Position numbers and translations under genes: made by a program. A stretch of 64,000 nt of DNA from Marsupella aquatica (Eukaryota; Marchantiophyta), in assembly GCA_973895155.1 (NCBI GenBank), contig OZ316899.1, positions 4,588,001 through 4,652,000 of the forward strand. Reading direction: 5' to 3'. The notes beneath the pieces are model-generated. The model saw only the letters and a program-made list of their open reading frames with translations, was not told the DNA's origin and made no database searches. This document shows positions 22,973-33,254 of the stretch, one piece after another; position 1 is the first letter of the stretch; every line of letters begins with the position of its first letter.

Positions 22973-25518
22973 CTATCCATACAAGCTATGTCGCGTCTTC
23001 CTCTTCTTCACACGGGAACGACTAGGCTGCTCTGCTCTATGAGTCTCTACCGCTGACACCCTAGGTAGCACATCATGGTCGTGGCTACCTGATCTGTCTC
23101 CATCGTCATGTGGATGAGGTGCAGAAGCAATCTCTGGTACTCCCCCACCTCCAGATGCGCCTGAATTGTCGCGAACCAGCTGGTACACTACCAGGGCCAG
23201 CCTAAACTGACAAGGTGCAACAACTCCACCACTACCCCCCTCAGGACGAGACTCACCTCCACCACTACGGCCGGAACCTCCAGACTGGATGCCTACACCA
23301 CCACTATGAACAGGAGATGGTGTGGGCACATGACCACCAAGGCCTCCCCCGGACTGTCGTGAACCAGCTGGTACACTACCAGGGCCAGCCCTAAACTGAC
23401 GAGGTGCAACAACTCCACCACTACCCCCTCAGGGCGAGACTCACCTCCACCACTACGGCCGGAACCTCCTGACTGGCCAACGACACGACCAGTATGAACA
23501 CCAGCCCGTTGTCGAGACCCACCTGGTACAACACCAGGGCCAGTCCTCACTCGACCACCTGCTGTGGCTAGAACTCCGGACTCACTTCAAACCCCTCGGT
23601 TGTGACCTACTGTGGCTGGAACCTGGGACTCACTCCGTCCACTCCTACCGGCTAATCTCTGACAAGAAGGAGGCATATCACCTGCTCTATGCTCCATCCG
23701 GCGAGTGGAGCCACCTACACCCCGACCAGACTGGTGACGTCCACTCTCTCGGGGTCCTGACCGGCCACGCGCACCAGTAGAACCTCGTACTGGAGCCTCA
23801 GCCACACTCCCCTCTGAAGCACTATCATCCTCCGCATCCTCCTCGTCCTCCTCCCCCTCACCATCCTCCTCACTCTCCAAGTCCTCCTCACCCCCTGACT
23901 CATCCTGCACATAGTAAACAATCTCAAATCCATATGTCATTCCGCAACATACGTACCAGCATGAAGCCATCTTTCAAATCATTCTAATATCCGCACTTAC
24001 CGAGGCCAACATGTCGTCCATGTGAATCTTTAGCGCCCGAGCACCATGCTCCTTTGCCAGCTCTCTCTCTGCCGGCAACAATGGTTGTCCGTGCTCTCTC
24101 TCCTACACACCCAAACCATATGCCACCCCCAATACTAAGGTCAATTATAGCAACCCTACCCTGGCCTAATTAAACACCTATATAAACCCTTCACCGTCAA
24201 AGACCCATAAGAACACTTAGCCGTTCATGCACAAACTATTCAAAAATTTGAATATGTCCGATACTAGTAGAATCGGTACCCTCGACAGTTCCAATTCTTT
24301 TTTATTGTCCGATGCTGCATCCGATACTTAAAGGATCGGACTAGAATCGGACCTTACATGCCAAAAGCAAAAAAAAACTAAGGCATGATTGAGCAACCTA
24401 CGGGCATACAAAGACCTGTCCCGGGTTTGGCAGGGTTAGGCATTCGTCAATTGGCCTTAGGTGATTAGGGAGGAGGAATGCTGCTGAAGGAATGCATGGA
24501 GAGGAGGGGAATGGAGCACTTACAAAATCGGCCTTGAGACGCTGTGATCCGCCTTGCCCCATTCTGTGAGTAACCTTTGGCCTCTTTGTTACTCTCAGCA
24601 GAGCTTTCATTAGCCAGGATGGTGGGTCTCCAAGCACGGCTGATTTTGCTGACCATTCTTCAAGTTCTTGATGCATGGGTGCAGTATTCACCATCTCTCC
24701 TTGTTTAATCTTCTTCTGAGCTGCTTGAATTTCAGCTTCCCAGCGTTGTGTGGCTTGCCAAGCTCGAACCTACAACTCTTCTTCAAGCCAAGCACACCAA
24801 GCATCCTCAGGAATCTCACCGGCTGGGCTTCCACCTTTCCTGATCACCTCCTCATCCAGTTTGCATTCAGCCAGGTACTTTTGCATCTTCTCTCGTACAT
24901 GATTTTGCATGTCTACAAGTGAGACTAAGATCTTTTGTTTAAGAATCGATCGTCCACAAACGACCCATTCAAAAATCTCTCTTTGATTTGCTCTCGAATT
25001 CAAAATCTCTCATCCTGCTTCTTCTTCCCCCAGTAGTCCATCAGGCCAAAATGAGACCTCACAATCTGCCTAACTTGACTCCCAAACAAACGATAACTCC
25101 TGGAGAGTGGAGCACCTCTCTCATTCAGAAACAATTTTGGCCTCTTGGCCCTATCCTCTGCCTTCTTTTGTTCCTCCTGAATTCTCTGTTGTTCTGCAGC
25201 CCGAGCCTCCCTCCTTAGGCTCTTCTCCTTTTGTCTTGGTGATAGGGCTTCCACTGGCCTCTCTCTCTCATCCTCCCTAGTGTTACGTTTCCTCTTCCTC
25301 TACAATCTCTCCTCCTCGAGTCTGGCTTGGAAAGCTTTTTCTGCATTAGTGATGGCTACCTTCTAGGAGCTGTCGATCAGTCCTTGAGTGAGCTGAGCTA
25401 CCTGCAATGCAACCTCCGGCGAGAGCCCCACCTTCTCCCTAAACAATTGAGCCATGACTTCACCATAGCTGCTTGATGGCCCGGCACCATCTCCCATCCC
25501 TCCCGCATTCCCTTCCAT
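22973..25518 (-). CDS. CACTA minus-strand accessory gene (TnpA-like candidate)
   Basis: A spliced gene opposite to the transposase. Exon 1 starts at ATG 25518 (MEGNAGGMGDGAGPSSSYGE) and runs to a GTAAGT donor after 24524. It contains a charged helical region (RREARAAEQQRIQEEQKKAE), PLSRSYRLFGSQVRQIVRSH and a later REKMQKYLAECKLDEEVIRK part. Two TAG codons near 25.36 and 25.29 kb, a frameshift near 25.0 kb and a stop near 24.77 kb interrupt it. Exon 2 (24102-24001, 34 codons, clean AG and GTAAGT) encodes EREHGQPLLPAERELAKEHG. Exon 3 starts at 23904 with a very acidic stretch (DESGGEEDLESEEDGEGEED) followed by Gly/Arg/Ser-rich repeats. All junctions are phase 0. Acidic plus RG-rich tails suggest nucleic-acid or chromatin binding. 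Position suggests the TnpA role (binding subterminal repeats), but no known domain is recognised. Confidence 0.6.
23200..23480. repeat. Internal duplication in the accessory gene's RG-rich exon
   Basis: A block containing ACGAGACTCACCTCCACCAC and CTACGGCCGGAACCTCC, and a neighbouring GGTACACTACCAGGGCCAGC block, occur twice about 180 bp apart. The encoded motif is SGGSGRSGGGESRPEG. The two copies differ by small indels that shift frame, so one may be non-coding. Confidence 0.7.
24247..24350. repeat. Internal cluster of CACTA motif
   Basis: Copies of TCCGAT, ATCGGT and ATCGGA lie in the intron between exons 1 and 2 of the minus-strand gene, far from either end. They are the same motif as the subterminal repeats. 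Confidence 0.75.
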
Positions 25519-25627
25519 CGCTACGAGCTCCGCAAAGGTATCGTGAAATGCTCCCGATGCTTCTCTCGACTAGAGTGCCTTCGCACTTTAGTTGGGTGAC
25601 CTAAAAACCCAAAGTGCATAATGTCCA

Positions 25628-25695
25628 ATACTTTCTGCATCGGAAACTCCGATTCTAGGTCAATCGGACTAAGTATCGGACCCCTCCTCCAAAGT
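25628..25695. repeat. Internal cluster of CACTA motif at the divergent promoter
   Basis: ATCGGAAACTCCGATTC, CAATCGGACT and GTATCGGACC lie about 110-175 bp upstream of the minus-strand gene's start. Position suits feedback control by the element's DNA-binding protein. That is inference. Confidence 0.65.
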
Positions 25696-26583
25696 ATCGA
25701 ACTTAACCCTCCCAATGTATTTTCTGATGGTTTGTGAATCGCATGACCTTGGCATTTGGACTTTGGCATTTGGATCCCATGTATACTATAATGTCCCCCT
25801 TTATGTTAGTTGGGGGTTAATTATGCTATATTGTGGGCTTATTAGGTGTGCGATGCAAAACAGGCATATCAACGTATAGTTGTCGTGACAAAGCTAGCAC
25901 ACTATTTTTTGGTGGGTATGGATGATCATTGAATGTATGTACCCAGATCTATTTTCAGTTTGATTTTAAATGATTCCCATTTTGACCATGAGGCAATGCT
26001 ATATGCATGGTGCAACTTTTGGGGACTATAAGAAGTCACAAATTAAATTAACACTCTAGTGCCGTTTTGTGCAGTTTTGTATTTTTTGTTTTTGGAGGGT
26101 CGGGTCGTTGCTTTTCCTTGGTTTTCTTAGTAGGGTTTATTTTTGCCAATGCATTATGCACAGCGAGAGTACGCGCATCCAAAAGGTATGACATATATGA
26201 TCCTCCAAAATGTATTGAAAATATTTGACATGATATATGCGTTATTTGTGGGAGTTTATAATTGGACATCCAACTCGTCATTGATTTTTATTAATTTCAA
26301 TAATTATTGGTTTGTTACTTAGGTTTGCATGTATGTCATCTCATCTTTCAACTTCCCCACCTACCCTGTATGTGCAGGTTTTTTTGGATTGGCCTTAGCA
26401 TATAGTCTAAGGCTTAGAGCCTAGTAGGCACTATAGAGCTCGGATATCATTCAGGTACTAATTAAGTCCAACACTGCAAATTATTAACATACTATATATT
26501 TCCTGTTTGGGTTTACCTCAAGTTAGGGTGATGAATCAATCTTGCATTTTGGTAAAGACTTGTTTGTGTGTAATTGGCAGACA

Positions 26584-27887
26584 ATGTCGACTTCTGAGAG
26601 TTTGGATATAGATTCCGACTCTGACTTGTCTTCCTCTGAGGGGGACATTCCTCCTCCCCCTCAACAGCCTCGAGCACCCCCTCCATTAGGCCCTATTCCA
26701 TGCTGGTGTCTTAGATGTAAAGGACTGGTGGTTCATCAAGCGTGGCAGTCCATTGAACACATCGAAAACTATGGTCGACATGAGGGTGATTTACCAGGAT
26801 ATTCAGCTCGCCAGGTATTGCTTGACATGAACTCCGCTATATATGATACACTATCATAATAGTTGGCTGGTTTGAGACCTTTTAGGAGACAAGTATTAAT
26901 TTTTGTTTGTTTATGATTGAATAGGTGCCTTGTAGGGCCCGTCCTCCATTGGTCTCTAGTCAACTATGGCATGATGCATTCCTAGCTGGTGCTAGACAGT
27001 TGCTTGCATCATCAATTGAAGACCCCGAGCAATCATTTACCCCCGCACATGTTCAGGCAGATGTTGTTCATGAACCCATAGTGGTAGAGTTGGGGCATGG
27101 TAGGGATGATGCACCGCCCCCTACTAGGGTTCTACGCACAAGACCACGTTCTCATAGACATCGACAACAACATGTAGTTCTAGACACAGACCCATCCCAT
27201 GAGCACTTTAGAAGGAGTGTTATGCCTCCACCAGGGGAGGAGTACATAGAAGTTGAAGGGAGGTTGGGCTTATCATATGTGACGGGAAAGGCAATTAGTG
27301 TCTTCAAGGATTTTGACCCTGAGAGTTTTGCGATTCCTCGTGGCCTAGCCATTGATATCCCTGTACATATATGGGGTCGGCAATGGATAGTGAAGGCATC
27401 GACCCTTGGCGGGAAGGTTGGATTAGGCTTATTTGCTTTGGAGGACATTGAGGTCCCTCCAAAGCCTTGGCGTCGTGGCTATGATGGGGAACACCTTTTC
27501 CCTTACATTGGGCCTGTGTATACATCCAAGAGTTGGAACATCCTCTTGCGCCAACATCCAGCTTGGGGGGTATATGCATTGCAGATGGACTCAGACCCAG
27601 ATGAGGTCCTAAGGAGGCCTTGGCATTGTAGGATGATTGATGGGGACCCTGTGCGTTTAGATAACATAGTTGGGTACATCAATAGTACACATGGTAGAGG
27701 GAGTGGACTCCAGCCTAATGTAGAGTGGGCTCAGATTTTTGGCCCACCCACTCCGCCTTACTATGTCACACATATGGATGATCATGTTATGACAGTAGCC
27801 ATACGGACCATTAGGGCGGGTGATGAGTTGTTTTGTGACTATGAATGGAACGCACCCAAGATGGGCATTCGATCTGGCCACACTTAG
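26584..27887 (+). CDS. SET-domain protein encoded inside the CACTA element
   Basis: Two exons (26584-26814 and 26925-27887; CAG|GTATTG donor, ATAG acceptor, phase 0) give about 397 residues. Residues 1-77: Ser/Asp-rich start, a Pro-rich run, then CWCLRCKG with later His (a Cys-x-Cys-x2-Cys motif). Residues 230-390 form a SET domain, the fold of protein-lysine methyltransferases. GKVGLGLFALEDI corresponds to the SAM-binding GxG strand; LFPYIGPVYT follows; GYINS at 328-331 stands where NHS is usual (His replaced by Ser); PNVEW at 341-345; and AIRTIRAGDELFCDYEW at 369-385 carries the catalytic-type tyrosine. No pre-SET or post-SET cysteine cluster is seen. It lies 150 bp upstream of the transposase on the same strand, within undisputed CACTA ends. 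It could be a separate protein or, by splicing round the TAG at 27885, an N-terminal part of the transposase. The frame is intact, so selection or recent capture is likely. Substrate unknown. Confidence 0.85.
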
Positions 27888-28037
27888 CACATATGTGTAT
27901 TCCCCATTTTTGAAGTAATATAAGAATATTGTAGTTTTTTAGGAACCCATGGGCTAACTCAAACGTATATATCTGTTTTGTGCGTTGTATGATAGAATGC
28001 ATATGTTGAGCCGGATGTTGGGGTGTTACCACGAGCT

Positions 28038-31000
28038 ATGTGCCAACACCTTGTGCAGGCCATGGAAGATTGGCGACATGCCTCTCTACCACCAGATGGC
28101 AATCCGGATGTTCCAAAGCAGGAACCAGATGCCTCCCAATCAAGAGTTGATGAAGATAGGGCCATGGATGACTTGATGCACCAATTCTATGACATAGAGG
28201 ATGCTGATCATGACATGGCTGATGGGGAGAACATTGAGGTCCCACTTCCACATCAAGAAGGTTCAAGGAGTTCAGCCTCCAAACAGTGGGAGGAAGCACG
28301 TCAACATGCGCAAACTCGGATATTTGATGGATCACGCTTGTCTCATCTTTCAGCAATAATGTTGTTGTTGAACTTGCAGCAAAGACATGGAGCAAGCAAC
28401 CTACTTCTTGATGATCTCTTTCGGACATTGCATGATTGTATCTTGCCAGAAGGAAAAAACTTGCCAGACTCTTGGAAAGAGGCAAAGAAGGTGTTGAAGT
28501 CCATAGGTCTGCAGTACGAAGTCATACATGCTTGCGTGAATGATTGCATTCTGTTTAGAGGCACTTATAAAGATGCAACGTCATGTCCTACATGTGAGAA
28601 GCCGAGGTATCGTGAGGACATGTTGACGGGAAAAGTTCCTCAGAAGGTCATGAGGTACTTTCCTCTTATACCTCGTTTGCGCCACCAATATAGATGTGCT
28701 GAGTTGGCTGAGTATATGGTTTGGCATTCCCAAAATCGCTCAGATATGAGTTCACAACCACCCACCATGCGCATGATGGTTGACTCCCCTGCAAACAAGT
28801 TTGTGGAGGAGAGATGGGGTGAGTTCCAAACTGACCCACGTCATGTTTGCCTAGGATTGGCAGCGGATGGCATCAGCCCATTTGCACTAGTAGGTAAGGC
28901 CCAACCATATTCACTATGGCCAGTGGTCCTTACTAATTACAACATCCCTCCATGGATGTCCATGAAGAAGGGTCATTTGCTCCTTTCGATGATTATCCCT
29001 GGTCCTAAGCAAGTGAAACAATTGATGTGTACTTGCAACCATTGATTGAGGAGCTACAAAAGCTTTGGAGGGGTGTGGATTGCTATGATGGTCGAGTGCA
29101 AATGGGGGGCTTACGTCAAGAATTTAAGTTGAAGGCCATTCTTATGTGGACCATACATGATCTTCCATGTATGAATCTTTGTTAAATTATCCCTTCCCAT
29201 AGCTAGGCAACCGTAACTAGCATACTTTGTTATGTATTGAGTTAGCTAGGAGCACATATATCTTTTAATAAACTTATTTACTTATGCATGGGATATATAT
29301 TTATATGCAGGGTTTGGATATATTTCTGGCCTGACCACATCAGGATATCGAGCTTGCCCAACTTGTGGACCTGATTTGGAAGGAATAGCACGGCCAAAGT
29401 CAAAGACCTTGAGGAAGATAGTGTATATTGGTCACACCAAGTACCTCCCTCCAGACCATGATTGGAGGAGAGACCCCTGTTTATATGACACTGAGGATGG
29501 CCAACCAGATAGACGACCACAACCTATTCCAAAAGATCCTGCATATTGGAAAGAGGTATGGGAGAGAGTATCTAATCCAGATGACCCATTGCAGTATGCC
29601 CAGTGTGGCATGACTTGTTTGTTTGCATTGTCACAACTGCCTTATTGGGCTGAGATGCCACTTAACCATTTATTTGACCCTATGCACATTGAGGGAAATG
29701 TTGGGAGGTCCTTGATTCCCCACCTATATGGAGAGAAAGACAACAACTGGAGAGAGAGTTGTGAACAGATGGGGATGCATGGACCTCATGGTTTTTGGCC
29801 ATCTATGGATCCCAATAATGCCCCCCTTACTATTCATCCTCCTTGGGTTTTGACACGAGGTGAGCGGACCGAGTTTCGCAAACACATAGGGTCTATGCGA
29901 TTTCCTACAGGGTATGGTGCCAATCTTTGCAAGGCATTTGGTGGACTTGACTCTCCAAAATGGCCAGCTTTCTTGAAGACCCATGATTATCATCGCTTAT
30001 TGCAACATGTTATTCCAGTTGCTATTATTGGATTGGGTAGTGAGGATCTTTGTGATGCCCTTTGGTCGTTGGGTAAGTTGTTGAGATGGGTGTGTCAAAA
30101 GGAGGTGAACAAGGATGAGGTTGCAGCAATGGAGGTGTTTGGAGTGGAGGTTGTGTGCAAACTTGAAAGGGCCCTTCCTCCTTCATTTTTTGATGGTCAG
30201 GTTCATTTTCTACTACATCTAGTGCGTGAGGTTGGTATTGCAGGCCCTATACATTGTCGTTGGATGTACTGGGTAGAGCGGTACATGGGAGTGATGAAGT
30301 CCTATGTTTCAAATCGCGAAAGGGTGGAAGGTAGCATTGTTGAGCGTCATCTTGGAGCAGAGAGCATGTTTTATTGTACAAACATTATTGCTACACTTGA
30401 TTCAAATGCTCCAAGGGGGTGGATAGATGAGGCATCAAGAGAAGCAGACTATAAGGATGACCGTTTGACAGGTGCAAAGGGAGAACGGCTTCTTGACCCT
30501 AGTGAGCGCACTAAACTCACTGCATTCATGTTGTATAACTCTCCAGAGATTGTTGGGGAGTGGACCACATTTTATGAGGAGGATAAGCACAATAGTCAAC
30601 GACCACGCTTATTTCCCAAATTCCACATGTACATGAAGGGGAAGTTGTTAAAAGTGGATGCCTTGGTGGCTGCTGGGGAGAGTGTATCACACTTCCCAAT
30701 GGTGACTGATAAGTTGTGCACCTTGGTTCATGGACCTCTACTTACAGTTACAACCAGGACTGCCATGTGGTCCAAGGGGAGACACTTTCGTGTGGAACAA
30801 CTTGATGACAAGAGGGCAGCTACACAAGATTGTGGGGTGATGGGTTGGTTCACCCAGGATTCTGTAAGTAGCAGATCTCACACAAATCCCATCCGTTCTA
30901 CTATAGCTCACTATGGAAAGATAGAGGAGATCCTTGTTGTAAAATACCATGCGCATACAACATTGGAAGAGATGGTGTTGAAGTGCAAATGGTTTTGGAT

Positions 31001-31262
31001 GAACCTTGTTGGCCACAATCGGACATGTGAAGAGGATGCTTGCGGCTTCACACGACTGAAGACAGGGGCTGTCATCAGCTCAAATTGGAGGGCCTCAGAT
31101 CCTTTTGCATTTCCTCATAATCTTGAGCAGGCATTCTATCTCCCTTATCCAGATGATCCTGAGTGGTCCATTGTAATGCCTTACATTCCTCAATCCCGAT
31201 CCATAGTCCAAGAACAGCCAAATGTAACTATTGTGGAAGATTTGGAAAATGAGAACAACTAG
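28038..31262 (+). CDS. CACTA tnp2-family transposase, with one frameshift
   Basis: The enzyme that cuts and joins the element ends. Exon 1 starts at ATG 28038 or further upstream. After an acidic stretch it enters the tnp2 domain: LFRTLHDCILPEGKNLPDSW, HACVNDCILFRGTYKDATSC, RYFPLIPRLRHQYRCAELAE, DPRHVCLGLAADGISPFALV and WPVVLTNYNIPPWMSMKKGH. A 1-base deletion near 29019 breaks the frame in the PGPKQ motif; reading resumes with IDVYLQPLIEELQKLWRGVD. Intron 29169-29310 (GTATGA...TGCAG). Exon 2 (29311-31262) opens GYISGLTTSGYRACPTCGPD, has the catalytic-region motif HLFDPMHIEGNVGRSLIPHL, a DUF4218-type region (PPSFFDGQVHFLLHLVREVG, RWMYWVERYMGVMKSYVSNR) and a DUF4216-type C-terminus (YGKIEEILVVKYHAHTTLEE). 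Length and order are as usual for this family. If the deletion is not a sequencing error, the copy is non-autonomous. Confidence 0.92.
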
Positions 31263-31544
31263 CTACTTAGGAATTTCATGGTAAAAGCTAGGTAGCTAGC
31301 ACTAGCTAGACCTAATTAATGACCTCTTCCCTCCATGTATTGATTTTTTCGGCATATATATGTTATCTACATTGTCATTACCAACTTTTTTGTTGCATGT
31401 TACTTTACTTATATATACCACTTAAATCTCTGGGCTCTAGCTGTGGCTATATATTTGTGCTTTTAATATATATGAAATGAAAGCTTCCAATTCATTTCAA
31501 ATTGACCCTAGTTGAGTTCCCACATACTTCAAATGGAAATGGAG

Positions 31545-32060
31545 TCAAAAACCTATCGGAAACACAACATGCCTTAATTAGAAGCTAGCAAGATGATAAA
31601 ACCCTCAAAAAACCCCGGCTCTACTGAAAACCGATATTTCCAATATTCAAAGAAACGGAACTCATGTGCCATACTACAGGTATCGGGAAACTTTGCCATT
31701 TTTACCACATCGGAACCAACGTCCATTTGTAATGGTTTCGGACAAAAGTCGGAACACATTTCCAATTCCACAAATATCGGAAACTTTTTGTCCCTCAGTT
31801 CATCTGAACCAACATGCAATATTTTCTTTATCGGATGCCTCTTGCGTCGCGGCAATCTCACTGTCCGATGCAGGTAGAATGGGAAAGGCTCCGATAGTTT
31901 TTAAATGGGAAACTATTTCCGATTCTAGTAGTATGGGACAGCATGTGTCCGATGTAGAATGTATGGTAAATCCCCGATGCGGAGACAATCGGAGAGTACC
32001 AATCTTCTCTGTATCGGAAAGTGTTGTCGACCGAAAGAAGAGCATCGGAAAAACCCAAAA
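31545..32060. repeat. CACTA right subterminal repeats
   Basis: Clustered ATCGGA/TCCGAT and variants (for example TATCGGAAAC, CATCGGAACC, GTCCGATG) in both orientations, mirroring the left end. Confidence 0.9.
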
Positions 32061-32072
32061 TATGTACCAGTG
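32040..32072 (-). repeat. CACTA right terminal inverted repeat
   Basis: Read on the minus strand from 32072: CACTGGTACATATTTTGGG, then TTTTTCCGATGC. It matches the left terminal repeat. ATT follows on the plus strand at 32073-32075. Confidence 0.92.
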
Positions 32073-32300
32073 ATTCCAAATTTTACCCACCCGACCAAAA
32101 AAATGAATAAGTTTTACGTTGGAGTTTTGGTTTTGATTCTAGTTTTCAACGTTGGAGAGCTAGGCTTGTGGGCTACGCGGCAATGATAAGTTTTGAGTTT
32201 TTTTGAAGAAGTTGAGAAAACGTCATTTTTTCTTGCATTCTCACATGAGTCATTCGGAGGAGATTTTTGAAGATGTGGAGCTTGAAGCACGAAGATCACC

Positions 32301-33250
32301 ATGACGGTTGAGGTGGAGAGAGAGGAGCAAGGGGAAGCGCACGTGACACCGATACAATCATCGGTGCAGCGAGTAGAGGGGGTTGTAAAGGAAAAAGAGA
32401 TGGCATCCAGGTTCAAAGGTGTCAAGTTTGAGGTGGAAAAGTATGTCGGGCATACGGACTACTTGCTCTGGGAAAAGCAAGTGAAAGGAGTTCTTTGTGC
32501 TATGGACCAAGATCATCTTCTCTCTACACAAAAGATGTATGATGATGAGGAGGAGATTCCCCTCAAGAAATGGAGGCAAGAACAAGTAATTGCAGTGAAT
32601 GCAGTGATGTTTTATCTGAAGCCGCATATCATCAAAAAAATTGGATGACTATGCAGATTGTGCATCTCTGTTCAAAGCCCTAAGGGAGAAGTACTATCGG
32701 GAGGATGCATCAGACCGATTGTACAAGAATTTTCTTTTGATGAGCCTTAGGCTCAAGGAGGGGAACAAGCTTTAGGATCACTTAGATGAATTTGATAGTC
32801 TAGCTGTTGATTTGTCTAATCTTGGTAAGGGCGTTGAAGAAAAGGACAAGGCCTTGCTTCTTCTCAGTCCTTACCCCCATCTTATCAGGGTTTGAAGCAG
32901 GTTCTCTTGTATAGAGACCTGAAGTTTATTTCGTACGATGAGGTGGTAAGCTCTTTGCTGTCAGATGATGCATAGAAGAAATTGTGTCAAACCCAAACAG
33001 CATCGTCATCTGGTGCTGCTCTGAATGTGAATCGTGGGAGGTCACACCGGCGTCCCGAGCAACGCACGAATGGCAAGGGACGAAGTAAATCTAGGACAAG
33101 ATTTTCTTCAAGGGGGAAGTCCCAGGAGAGAAAGCCAGTAGTCTGCTAGAAGGGTCACAAGGTTGGTCACATTAAGAGGGATTGTAAAGATAAGGCAGTT
33201 GAATCTTCATCAGCCAATGTGGCTAGTGTTGATGGAGAAGTTGATTAACT
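32301..33250 (+). pseudogene. Copia gag relic
   Basis: Starts at ATG 32301. It has the Copia gag N-domain (FEVEKYVGHTDYLLWEKQVK), then after a frameshift in an A7 run at about 32633 continues LDDYADCASLFKALREKYYR and NFLLMSLRLKEGNKL, a TAG, then DHLDEFDSLAVDLSNLGKG. A later frame carries SYQGLKQVLLYRDLKFISYD, a basic region and a degraded CCHC zinc knuckle (GHKVGHIKRDCK) with a stop where a cysteine-region residue should be. The product would package RNA. Confidence 0.85.
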
Positions 33251-33254
33251 CAAT

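Larger units (their letters stand above)
22179..32072 (+). mobile_element. Complete CACTA (En/Spm) transposon carrying a SET-domain gene
   Basis: A 9894-bp cut-and-paste DNA transposon. It begins CACTAGTACATTTTG and ends, read from the other strand, CACTGGTACATATTTTGGG. Both ends are flanked by the 3-bp duplication ATT (22176-22178 and 32073-32075), as expected of CACTA elements. Hundreds of bases inside each end are dense in ATCGGA/TCCGAT subterminal repeats. Cargo: a minus-strand multi-exon gene (25518-22973), a plus-strand two-exon SET-domain gene (26584-27887) and a plus-strand tnp2-type transposase (28038-31262). The two outer genes diverge from a region near 25.5-26.5 kb. It is inserted in the Copia element, so it is younger than that. 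One frameshift in the transposase is the main visible defect. Confidence 0.95.

Noticed and set aside
23293-23550. A separate small gene at 23.3-23.5 kb
   Set aside because: Better explained as part of the last, repeat-bearing exon of the CACTA minus-strand gene.
28023-28023. GTG as the transposase start
   Set aside because: Non-ATG starts are rare in plant genes; ATG at 28038 or an upstream spliced exon is more likely.
31593-32073. Open frames in the CACTA right end
   Set aside because: Made of subterminal repeats; both strands are open only because the motif lacks stops.
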